Below are positions 33,259 through 42,985 of a stretch of 64,000 nt of DNA, piece by piece. The stretch's first letter is position 1, and each line of letters begins with the position of its first letter. This DNA comes from Erigeron canadensis (lineage: Eukaryota; Streptophyta; Magnoliopsida; Asterales; Asteraceae), in assembly GCF_010389155.1 (NCBI RefSeq), contig NC_057769.1, positions 11,532,735 through 11,596,734 of the forward strand. The letters are read 5' to 3'. The position numbers and the translations under genes are program-made. Under the pieces are notes generated by a model, which was not told the DNA's origin, made no database searches, and saw nothing but the letters and a program-made list of their open reading frames with translations.

Positions 33259-34333
33259 TAGGGATGAACAAAAGACCCGAAGACCCGTGACCCGCCTCAA
33301 ACCCGTGCGAATCTGACCCGACTGACCCGAGAGTTTAATGGGTCGGGTTTCGGTTCAGTTTTTTATGGAGTTTCGGTTCTCAGGTCGGGCCGGTTCAAAA
33401 CCGGCAAAACCCGAAGTTGCTGCAAGAACCTTGATATATTAATACTATCCATGTAAATCTTTGAGTATTTGAGAGTGTTTACGGCTTGGAAGGTGGGAGT
33501 GGGAGAGAGTGAGAGTGAACGGTCGAGAAGAGGAGGAGATAATGGGTATTTGTATAAAATTGACAAAGTCGTATATACTTCAAGAAGAAATTCGAATCCT
33601 GCTAGAAAATACATACAAAGTTGTATTAGTTGATGAGGAGTTTTGGTGTATAACTTCTAGAAATAACGATGGTGTATCTGGTATGGAAAAGAGGATCACT
33701 TTGACAAACCAATAATGGATGTACTTTACATTCATATTTATAATATTCATAAGGTATAAGAGGTCATAAATTCTGGTGTGGAAATGGACACGTTTCAGTC
33801 AAACCAATAATGTCGTTTGACATTTCTCAATTTTCCATTTAATAATTTAATATTAAATATTACTATTATTTGGTTATTTAATATTTACAACCTGTAACCC
33901 ATGGATCTACATATTTCAAGATAAATAGATAACATTAAATATACATGGTTACTTTTACAGCCCATATATTCTCAATTTCCCATTATATATTGTATTATGT
34001 ATATATGTAACTTACATCCAATATATCTAAGCTTCTTTACAAAGACTTCTACACCAATAAAATCGAAGAATGAAGAGACATATGCTACAATTCCAATATG
34101 CAGCAGCAGGTTTCATTACATCCGAGCAGCAGAGTTCATTACAGTAGGTGAAAACCCAACATGATAAACATTCCCGGGTCATACTTAAAAACCCGAACCC
34201 GACCCAGAAAAACCTGTGCCCGAACCGACCTGCCCGGGAGGTTAACGGGCCGGGTCGCGGTTTCGTTTTTAATGCACTTTCGGGTTACGGGTCTACCCGG
34301 TTCGGGCTGGGTTTGAACCCGTACACATCCCTA
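33259..34333. mobile_element. hAT-like non-autonomous element (1075 bp)
   Basis: The ends TAGGGATGAACAAAAGACCC and (inverted) TAGGGATGTGTACGGGTTC are terminal repeats with many ACCCG/CGGGT words just inside. Flanking 8-mers CTTCATAA (33251-33258) and CTTCACAT (34334-34341) agree at six of eight positions, as expected for a hAT target duplication. Internal open frames are short and unrecognised; no transposase is seen. Confidence 0.75.
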
Positions 34334-34779
34334 CTTCACATATATATATATAGTAAAGAGAAGTGTAGTCTTTTTTATGAAAACTTATTTCATTAGTGTC
34401 TGCTAAAAAAAATTTAAATAACTTTTATTCTATTTTTTTTCTCTTAATTAATCTATAAAAATAATCATTGAAATTTTTTTTACAAATCATGTATAAGATT
34501 TTTGTAACTGAATCTAATTATATTTAACAATGGTTTTTAATTTTTTTTCTTTTAATGTTTGGTCACCTCTCCGGCTCTCCCCGCTCTCCCTTCTGTCTTC
34601 ACACGTCTAATTTTTGATGTAAACTGCCTACAATGACGCAGCCACTGCCAACCATGTCGTATTCGACGAGCTCACGAAGACATCCCCCACGACGTGTGGT
34701 TGGGAGCTAGCAGCCTTACAATGACACATTATGTTTATGTTTGTAACACAAATTTAGACACAATACACATAATCTACCA

Positions 34780-36340
34780 TTATCCATTACATAGATAGGC
34801 TTCAATATTAAGATAAAGATAATAAAAACAGAAACATTTGAAAATTAAGCATGAAGAAATGATTGCTTGCTTGTATATGATCAAGTCTTTTGAGAGAACT
34901 TTTAAGGCTTTTAAATCTTCGATCAAAGCCGTTAAATTGTTGAAAGAAGATCCACCTTCTTCAACAGCTTGTTTGGTTTTCTTGGTTATTTCTTGTAAGT
35001 TGTTTATAACTGTTTTAGCTATGGAAGATCCAGAAGTGAATATTTCCAAAGCTTCTAATATCCTCTTTTTTCCAATTACCGGACTAGTAATATTTACACT
35101 AGACGCGTTCCAAACTTCAACTCCAACTCCTAGTCCAATTTTTAAGATCTCCACCACCAACTTCTCGAGGTACAATTGATCGGCGAACAGAGGATATGTC
35201 ACTAATGGCACACCCGAAACAATAGCCTCAAGGACCGAGCCCCAACCACAATGACTAAAGAACACTAGTATAGACGGGTGTTGCAATATCTCCACTTGAG
35301 GCACCCAACTAGTTATGACCAAACCCTTGTTTTGTTTCTTGATTCTTTCCTCGAATCCATCTGGAAATGGGCTAATTTGCGCATCACTGGGGTGCTTCCT
35401 ATGCATCCAAATAAACGGTTGCTTAGATTCTTCTAACGCCAATGCAATTTGTGTGATGTGCGCTTTTGGGAGTATTGCTATACTCCCAAAGCAAACATAA
35501 ATGACTGATTTTGGTTTTTGATTATCTAGCCAACTTAAACAAGTGTGCCTCCCAGCTGATGATGATACATCGCTTTTGCATTCGTCTTTCTTAAAAAACT
35601 CAATAAGAGGACCAATAGTCCATATCTTGTCACCCTTAACCTTCTTCATGTGATCCACATATGCTGGTTCCATTTCATAAAATGTATGATACACAATCCC
35701 AAAACTGCGTATCTCGGATTGATGAATTGTTTCTATCATTTGACCCAAACTCGTGTTTAGTTTTGATTCATCTGACACTTGAGACTTCTTCAAAGTGATT
35801 TCATCCGGCAAATTTGGAACAATGAAACTTTGCATCATCAGCATCCGGAGCATAAACTTTTAAGCTATGCACAATAGAATGAGAAAACAAACAGTTTGGG
35901 TAAAACAATAGCCTCGGTATTTTGAGCTCTTCTGCTAAATCAACGGTCCATGGGAAGAACATATCCGAAACAATGCAATCTGGAGCAAGATCACGTATCA
36001 CTTGTTCCATATCAGACTGGAGCATCATCATGCCACGATAAACTAAAGATCTGTATTCCAGATTTAGAGTGGAGGCATCGTTGAAGTTCTCAACTCCAAC
36101 GGGAAGCCCCACCTCTGATGCTGGAAATGTAATAGTGTTGACCGCGATAGGGTAGCCATTGGCGATATCGCGGTCAACGTCAGGTTTGAATAGAAGTGTA
36201 TTGTGTTTGGTAGTGATGATTGTTGACCGAACGCCATGGGCAGCAAATACTCTTGCGACCTGGACTAAAGGGATCATATGACTTTTACCGAATAATGGGA
36301 GGAACACAACTTGAAGGTTGTTGTTCCCGGTAGGCTCCAT
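34780..36340 (-). pseudogene. UGT73-like pseudogene with two frameshifts (UGT2)
   Basis: Same architecture as UGT1 and UGT3. The N-terminal half (36340-35801: MEPTGNNNLQVVFLPLFGKS, His and SDMFFPW retained) is cut off after 179 aa by a net 2-bp deletion near 35830, in a codon stretch that UGT3 keeps intact (DADDVESFIVPN). The second half continues in another frame, with a full PSPG-like box (HCGWGSVLEAIVSG, FADQ). A 1-bp insertion near the 3' end removes the ancestral stop and adds about 27 residues, ending at 34780. The shifts do not compensate, so no full-length enzyme is expected unless this is a sequencing error. A TATA-like ATTATATAAT lies about 55-60 bp upstream of the start. The flanks match those of UGT3. 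Confidence 0.88.
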
Positions 36341-36359
36341 TGTTATTACAGTAGTTGTT

Positions 36360-36931
36360 GTGTGGCACTGAATTCATCAAATTCATTGGTTTAATTATAT
36401 AATAGAAAAATCAATTTTAAGAATATTATAAATTGTGCATTTGGTAGAGAGTATGCATCATGTGATTCACCCCGTATTTCAAAGCAATCTCATCCATTCC
36501 TTAACTAGTATTATAAAACGACCCAAAAACAAAACGGTAAAATTATTTGATTTGACCTCTTATTTTTAAAAATTTTGGTATGACCTTATCGTAAATTCAA
36601 CCAAACTTATAAGAATTTTACTAAAACTTATACAAGATCAACTCAAACATTTTCAAACTAAAAATTACCTTTAACTTACTAAATATATATAATAAACGCA
36701 TATAATTTCATACCAAATACCTTTGACTAGACCATACAAGCTAGTGAAATGATCATAACCAATACATTATAACCTTCTCTTCCAGGAGTTCCACACTTAG
36801 ACCCGCATCAGTGATTTAGACTCAAATGATATACTCGTAATTATTTTTATTTTTTTTTGAACATTTATACTCGTAATTACTACTTCATGCATCTCCAAGA
36901 CAAAGGCATCTTTATGTTTCTAGCTTCTTTA
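36360..36931 (-). promoter_or_regulatory. UGT2 upstream region
   Basis: Begins with the TATA-like word near 36395-36405, then a GTGCATTTGGTAGAGAGTATG block also found upstream of UGT1 and near 38.15 kb. It is cut at TTA by the Harbinger-like insertion at 36932. Confidence 0.45.
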
Positions 36932-38008
36932 GAGTGTTGGCAACCCGCCTCTCATTTCTTTTTTCACCACTTACTTCTAACCAATCACAACATGTCACCT
37001 CAACTCCACCACTCACTCACCACTCATCTAAATTTTGTTGGCATCCGACCACTCACTTCATCACTCATTTTACAATTTTCATTTTATTTAAACATTAAAT
37101 TTTCATTAAACTAAAAACATTACATAATAAATAAATATAAAACATACATAATACTTAAAAAACATTACGAAAACATTACATAATAAATAAAAACATAACT
37201 AACATAATAATTTTAAAATACATAGATACTAACACTCGGAATAGTCCGAGTCCACAGTACTATCGTCGTCGTTACGATGAATGTAGCGCTATGTTTCAGG
37301 TGACCCGGCAACGTCACCAGGTGGAGGAGATACGTACTCCTCCCCCGGGTCAGAGTAGTAAGGTACATCCTCACCATTACTGACACTGCCTTGCCAGAAC
37401 ACCCCGTGGTGTAGCGTGGTGGTCAAAGTCGTAGAGGCGATGGTAAGCTGAAAAATAACTTGATTCCGCAAATCCATATTCTCACGAAGATACATGAGAT
37501 ACTGACTTTCGTTGCGGTTACGAACCTTATTGGGAGCTGCCAATCGGTCGATTTGGGCTTAGTAAGCCACCTTGTTTTCAGACACGCTTTGATAGCGTTG
37601 TTTACTCCAGTGCGGTGTCTGGAGACATAATTCAGGTGAACTTGGATCGCCATTTTAACATCACGAAGATTCATTGGATTGCCATTAGACATGAAGAAGG
37701 TAGATTGTGGTAAAATGAGATTTGTATTTGAAGAAGGTATTTAAAATTAAAGAGTTGTGTGTATATATGTAGTGTATAGTATATATAGGAAAGGTGAAAA
37801 GGTAAAAGATACAAAAAAAAAAAAAAAACTCGGCTAAAAAGTTTAAGAATCCAACCGTTGGACCTCGAAATGCATGCAACAATTGAGTGGTCGAGTGCGT
37901 GGTATGACCACGCCATTTGACACTACGACGCGTGGTGGAGTGTTGGCGGCGGTGTTGAGTGGTGGTGCCGCATCTACCATGCACCCATATTCCATCCGTT
38001 GCCAACCC
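36932..38008 (-). mobile_element. PIF/Harbinger-like element (1077 bp)
   Basis: The ends GAGTGTTGGCAACCCG and, inverted, GGGTTGGCAACGG lie between TTA trinucleotides at 36929-36931 and 38009-38011, the target duplication preferred by Harbinger elements. Sub-terminal CACTCACCACTCA and GAGTGGTGGTG words are mirror images. Minus-strand frames at 37289-37692 (MSNGNPMNLRDVKMAI..., with KVRNRNESQYLMYL) look like remnants of an element-encoded protein, but I recognise no catalytic motif. Confidence 0.6.
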
Positions 38009-38042
38009 TTATAAATGTGACAATTAATTACCACCAAATGTC

Positions 38043-38140
38043 CAAATGCCTATTACTCTATTAGGACTTGATAAAATGATTTTTGAGTTTAGATTATGAA
38101 TGAAACAAAAGCCGATATTAAGAGAGAAAAAGAAGGATCA
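38043..38140 (+). pseudogene. fragment of EBS-like intron 4
   Basis: GCCTATTACTCTATTAGG followed by CTTGATAAAATGATT and AAGAGAGAAAAAGAAGGAT resembles 24605-24705 of the EBS-like intron 4 (GCCTATTACTGTAATAGG, ATGAAGAGAGAAAAGGAAGG). Non-coding copy. Confidence 0.6.
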
Positions 38141-38149
38141 TGTGGTTCA

Positions 38150-38340
38150 TCCGGTCATTTGGTAGAGAGTATCCAACATGTGATTCATCCGGTCATTTCA
38201 AACCATTTCCATCCGTTCCTTACATAGTATTAATTCTTAGCGGAATGTGAGACCTTTTAGATTTATAAGTTTGATCCCCACCTTATCAAAACTAAACATA
38301 CGTGATAATCCATCAAACTTGCAAACACACAGCTAGGCCT
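38150..38340 (-). pseudogene. remnant of a UGT upstream region
   Basis: This block (CATTTGGTAGAGAGTATCC, CCTTACATAGTATTAATT, ATCAAAACTAAACATACGTG) matches the upstream DNA of UGT3 at 44555-44665 and of UGT2 at 36430-36500. No UGT coding sequence adjoins it, so a further UGT copy may have been lost here. Confidence 0.5.
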
Positions 38341-38379
38341 CACCCCCGTTAGGATGAAAGGGTGTAATTAAATCACAGG

Positions 38380-38830
38380 GGGGGGATTTATATACAATAT
38401 TATAAGGTATGCACCTACACACGAGGAGATTTATATATGTTATTTTCCACACACTAAATCTACCCATAATATCCTTGAAATATTTTCCAACCATATTTAT
38501 CCAAACTATCTTTACATTATTCATTAATTTAAATATTTTCATCTAATATCTTTAAAAAATTCTTAATAAAATTATTTACAAAAGATATATCCGTTAACCA
38601 TATAATAACTACACTAACATTTACATCAATTACCTTTAGATTAATAACCACATCGTTACCACTACCACCCGTTGCCGTCACCACCACCAAATTATAGGGG
38701 TACCCATTTCGTTTTTGTTATACATATAGTATAGAGGTATAAATCAGTACTTGATAAAATGATTCTTTGAGTAGCATGAAGAGAGAAAAAGAAGGATAGA
38801 AGAAATAGATAGGCAAATGGTTATTTTCGA
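38380..38830. other. Helitron-like fragment followed by second EBS-intron fragment
   Basis: About 38560-38690 (TTACATCAATTACC, then CCACTACCACCCGTTGCC) resembles the short Helitron family. At 38745-38830, CTTGATAAAATGATT and AAGGATAGAAGAAATAGATA again match EBS-like intron 4 near 24630-24720. Confidence 0.45.
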
Positions 38831-39134
38831 TAAGATTTAAAAAAGGAAAATGATTTAACCTTTTAGAAATTTAACTTAAAATTATCTTTTTTAATCTCAC
38901 CCTTAAAAAGGATTTTTAAACTATTATATTATTTCCCTTTGAAAAATACTATAAAACACGGTGTTAGTTTAAAAGTAAGAAACAGAATTCTTATGCGCCA
39001 AAAAAACTATAAAAGCAGCTGCTGCTGCTCAACATCCTCCTTAAGTTGAGGTAGTTATTTTCATATATTAATTTCTCAATTTTGTATCTGTATTATTATA
39101 TGTAGTATTAAAGTTGTTGTTCTGGGAATTATAG

Positions 39135-39993
39135 TGGACAAACCAATTGAATGCTCCATTGGAAGTATTGATCTTGAAATTGCTGCTTGGCAATGGAACC
39201 CCTTTTCCATTTCCGACTCATAATAAACTTCCTGTTTCATCTAATATCTGATTATGCATAATTAGTTAATTGATTAGTTAAGGTAAAGTGTTTGCTTTAT
39301 TACGATTTGCACACCACCTGTTTGTGAAAATGCCTAAGTGAAAAACTGATTGCGTAATTACTGGTGTAGAAGGACATCACGTTTATGTTTATTGCATAAT
39401 TGTATTATTGAGTAACTGCGTTTCTTGATATTATTCAATAACCCGTATTGAATAAAGCGATTTACCGTTGTGCATTAGAAAAATGTAATTTTAAAGATTT
39501 CAAACACCTCTAATCAACTAATGATATTCCCCTTCAAAGGTAATGATCAAGAAAAGCTCTCATTATATGTATATTTTTTAAATCTTCGTTATCTGTAGTT
39601 TCTTTCATTCTATTTGAAACAATTTATGGTAGCTCAAAAAGTAACATAAATGTTGATTTATAGATTCACTTGGATTTACCGAAAAGATTTCCGGACTTAA
39701 AATGTAATTTTCTCTTGCCATCAAGTGACTGTTATGGTGATTCAACAATAGGGTTAATGATCAGATTCAGTTGAAATATGCTGTCGATCTATAGCTCCTA
39801 TGCTCTTGGCACTACGGAAACGTGTTGCATTGAAATCTTTTGACATGACCGAGTATCGTCAATCCAACAAGTACCCTTATTTATCTATGCACATCATTAC
39901 TTTTGTCTCTTTTATTAATGTTGCCTTAATTGTTTCCTAAGGTATGCATTCAAGTATCATCACAAATCAAAAGCTGGAAGAGATATCGTCTAA
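39135..39993 (+). pseudogene. exon-like segments of an unidentified gene
   Basis: Three + strand pieces look like exons: about 39135-39223 after a TATAG acceptor (DKPIECSIGSIDLEIAAWQW, then a stop), 39765-39870 ending in AA|GT, and 39942-39993 after CTAAG. The last two join in frame (LALRKRVALKSFDMTEYRQS, then NKYAFKYHHKSKAGRDIV and stop). The codons look genuine, but I do not recognise the protein and found no start. They lie inside the duplicated EBS-UGT block before UGT3 and may be captured or remnant exons. Confidence 0.35.
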
Positions 39994-40129
39994 CCAGTAA
40001 ACTCCATTGCATTTTCACCCCATGTAAGTTTATTACATTGTTGCTTTATTCACATTGCTAGTTTTATAAGGAAAAATTATGTTGGTAATCTATGGCCATT
40101 TTTTACCCACTTTCATTTATAATGGGTCA

Positions 40130-40192
40130 TGTACCAAATGGGATGCTTTCTAATGAAATCATCTTCCTGTTAATTTATTATATACATCTATA
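40130..40192 (+). pseudogene. copied 3' end of the EBS-like gene
   Basis: GTCATGTACCAAATGGGATGC and ATCATCTTCCTGTTAATTTA match 25202-25265 in the 3' flank of the intact EBS-like gene. The copy is split by the MULE at 40193-42741; matching UGT downstream sequence resumes at about 42840. Confidence 0.6.
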
Positions 40193-40401
40193 GAATTTTT
40201 TGTACGGATGCTAACTTTTTGGAGGCAATTGGTGCAAATACGAACTTTGTTTTTGGAATTTGTAAAACTACGAAGACCGGTGTCTTAGACACCGGTTTTA
40301 AGTTTTCATGGGCAAAGCCGGTGTCTTAGACACCGGTCTTGGTGTACGGTTCCTGTCAAAGCCGGTGTCTAAGACACCGATCTTCTATTTTTATAACCAA
40401 A

Positions 40402-41289
40402 CACTACTACAAATTTCCGGGAATAGAGACCGGTTAATTATATAGAGACCAGTTATTTTCTAACAATGTGCTCTTTAAACTTACGTAACCGGTCTATATA
40501 TGTAGACCCAAAAACGTCAGATTATAAAGACCGGTGGAATGAAAGACCCACTTTTTAAATAAATTGTTTCAATATAAGAGACATGGTCTCTAAAGTTTGA
40601 ATGTTTATAGACCATCTCTTGTATTAGTAAATGGTCTCTATTCATGTCTAAAGTATGGACTACGTAATTAACTAAGTTTATTCTTAGAATTTCATGACTT
40701 GGTAGGAACTTTAATGTTATTTAGCTTTTGGAACATGTTTAGTTTTCTAATGTTATGTAGTATATTGGTAAAGTAGTATGATTTAGGTGCTAGTCGTTTG
40801 AACTTGATGTTTGAGTACCATAACTTTGGAACTGATTTTGATTATCTAGTTTGAAGTTTCGATTTGGTATTTAATTATTGAGCAAGAAGATTGGTTTTGG
40901 TATTTAATTGTTGAGCAACAAGTTTGTATTTGGTTTTGTATTCCTAGCAGCAGGTTTGTGTTTGTGTTGTATGAGAGTGAATTAGAAACAGCAGCAGGTT
41001 TTTAGGTTTTTTGGAGCTGGTATACAGCATCACATTTTTTTTTTGAAACAAAATGAATAGAGACCAGTTATGTAAAAACAAACAGGTTTATTAAAAATGA
41101 AATAGAGACCAGTTTATATTGATGGCGGGAAGAGATAATATAGGCGGGAATAAAAGAATAGAGACCACTTCATTTGTAGACTATTGGTCTCTATTATAAG
41201 AATAGAGACTAGTCATCCTAGAGACCAGTTGCATAAATGGTCTCTATCATCGGTATAACCGGTCTCTATGTGTGAAATCTGTACTAGTG
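40402..41289. mobile_element. non-autonomous CACTA element (888 bp), nested
   Basis: The ends CACTACTACAAATTT (left) and, inverted, CACTAGTACAGATTT (right) lie between AAA trinucleotides (40399-40401, 41290-41292), the 3-bp duplication of CACTA/EnSpm. Sub-terminal GAGACCGGT/ACCAGT words occur many times in both orientations, as expected for transposase binding motifs. Non-coding. It sits inside the MULE, so it inserted later. Confidence 0.85.
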
Positions 41290-42231
41290 AAAGGCGGTAT
41301 CTAAGAGTACGGGTTTCTGAATTTTGCTTTGCTTGCTGTCAAGTCTTACCACGTGTAGAGTCCAACAGCCACATGACAATGTTTTGAATTCACAAGCAAA
41401 CCTGATCACTATTATTTGATTAGAAATTAATGACACTCTTTTGAACACTATATTTTGGATTCATAACTCGTGACTTATGAATTCACAAGCTGCACCATTT
41501 ATATGCATTTCATGCAAAACATTTTCAACCACCTTTTACATACTAACTGTCATATATTCAAACCCATAAACTTTCATATATTTTCCAACACTTAACCAAC
41601 ATCACTCAACAATGGAAGCAAATTTCCAACCAAGATCCGAACCGATAAACAATGAGCTTTATGGTTACAAGGCATACAAAAACATCGTTCATATGCTATT
41701 TTCAACAATGTTCAAGGAGTAGACGTGCCACTTAAAGCAAGAAGAGGTGATAGAAAGCTTTTGGATCACATTAAAAACTTTCGAAACATTGTTCATAAAC
41801 TTCAATCTCAATTTGAATAAAAGCCGTATATTAAAATTTCGTTCTAAAAGTTGTTATAAGCTCGTTTATGATCCATTAAGTAGTGTGTTAAGTTTCGTGA
41901 AATTTCGTTAAAGTTCTCATGCTCGCATGAAAAATACTTTCGAGTATTTTTCGGGATTTTCGATATAGTTTACGGGTTAATTGTGGAGGGCTCAAGTTCA
42001 TTCGAGTGGCATTATAGTTAGACTAAGGTATAGTCTATCTGTGTTAAGAAGTAAAGTAGTTATCGGGTACCGTAGTAGCTGGTTCGAGGGAGACGAATTA
42101 GCTCATTTGGTGCAAATTTTAACTTGGTTTCTTTGACTTAAAAAGTCAATCTTTCAACTATTTAGAAAGTTAGACAAAACAACATTGACAATTTTAGTAT
42201 CAATGTTGTTGGACTTTCAACTTTGCATCAG

Positions 42232-42291
42232 GATCGAATGGATGCTTCAGGTGTGGCTCTTGTCTTGATTGGGCCGGGTAGTGTCGATCAA
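42232..42291 (+). pseudogene. captured exon of a thioredoxin-like (AhpC/TSA, PRXL2-type) gene
   Basis: Between a TTTGCATCAG acceptor and a GTATCG donor lies a 60-bp open segment encoding DRMDASGVALVLIGPGSVDQ. I recognise this as the GVALVLIGPGSVDQ block of plant chloroplast thioredoxin-like AhpC/TSA family proteins (PRXL2/AAED1 type). Flanking intron borders are preserved, so genomic DNA, not mRNA, was captured. It is too short to encode a product and is almost certainly non-functional. Confidence 0.65.
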
Positions 42292-42985
42292 GTATCGATG
42301 ATCACCTTGATTTGCTATAAATATACTCCAATGTTTATATGAAGAGGAACTTAATTACACATAGTAAGATCGTAATAAATGTTTTATTATACAATTTAAT
42401 GACTATTCCAATGAGAAGAGACATTCATATCTTATTTTTGTTACGTTTTGTTGATTGTTATTTGCTTTATTTAAACAGATTGCTTCTACTTATAAAGTAT
42501 TTGGCTGGGAGTTAACCGGTGTCTAAGACACCGAATTTGACAAAGCACTCAGAAACCCGTACTCTAAGAAACCGGCTTTAGTTGTAAGAAGTGAACGCCG
42601 GTGTCTAAGACACTGGCTTTGTGGGCACGTACCTAAGCCCGTGTCTAAGATACCGGTTTTCGTAGTTTTACAATTTCTAAATCAACATTTCGTAGTTGCA
42701 CCACATGCTTCAAAAAATGTCGCATCCGTACAAAAAGTTCAACATCTATATGACTATATCTATATTGTTTTAGGTATCTAAAATTATTGACGAATGACGA
42801 GCTAGATAAATAGCTTGTAAATCCAGGTTCATCACATATTTAATGTTTGTAACACAGATTGAGACACAATACAAAAATTCAAACATTATTTCATATTTTC
42901 ATTACATAAATAGGCTTCAAGATCAAGATAAAGAGAAGAAAAACAGAAACATTTGAAAAGGATTAAGCAATGATGGCTTGCATGA

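Larger units (their letters stand above)
40193..42741. mobile_element. Mutator-like element (2549 bp) with palindrome array and captured exon
   Basis: Flanked by perfect 9-bp direct repeats ACATCTATA (40184-40192 and 42742-42750), the Mutator target-duplication length. Long terminal inverted repeats start GAATTTTTTGTACGGATGC and, inverted, GAACTTTTTGTACGGATGC, and continue through a TTGTAAAACTACGAA word. Just inside, a palindrome of type CCGGTGTCTTAGACACCGG is repeated three times on the left (40276, 40318, 40362) and three times on the right (42515, 42597, 42637), with decayed extra copies. No transposase frame is present. The interior contains a nested CACTA element and one exon of a plant gene, so it qualifies as a Pack-MULE. 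Confidence 0.85.

Noticed and set aside
37685..38037. Overlapping minus-strand open frames
   Set aside because: They fall in the terminal repeat region of the Harbinger-like element.
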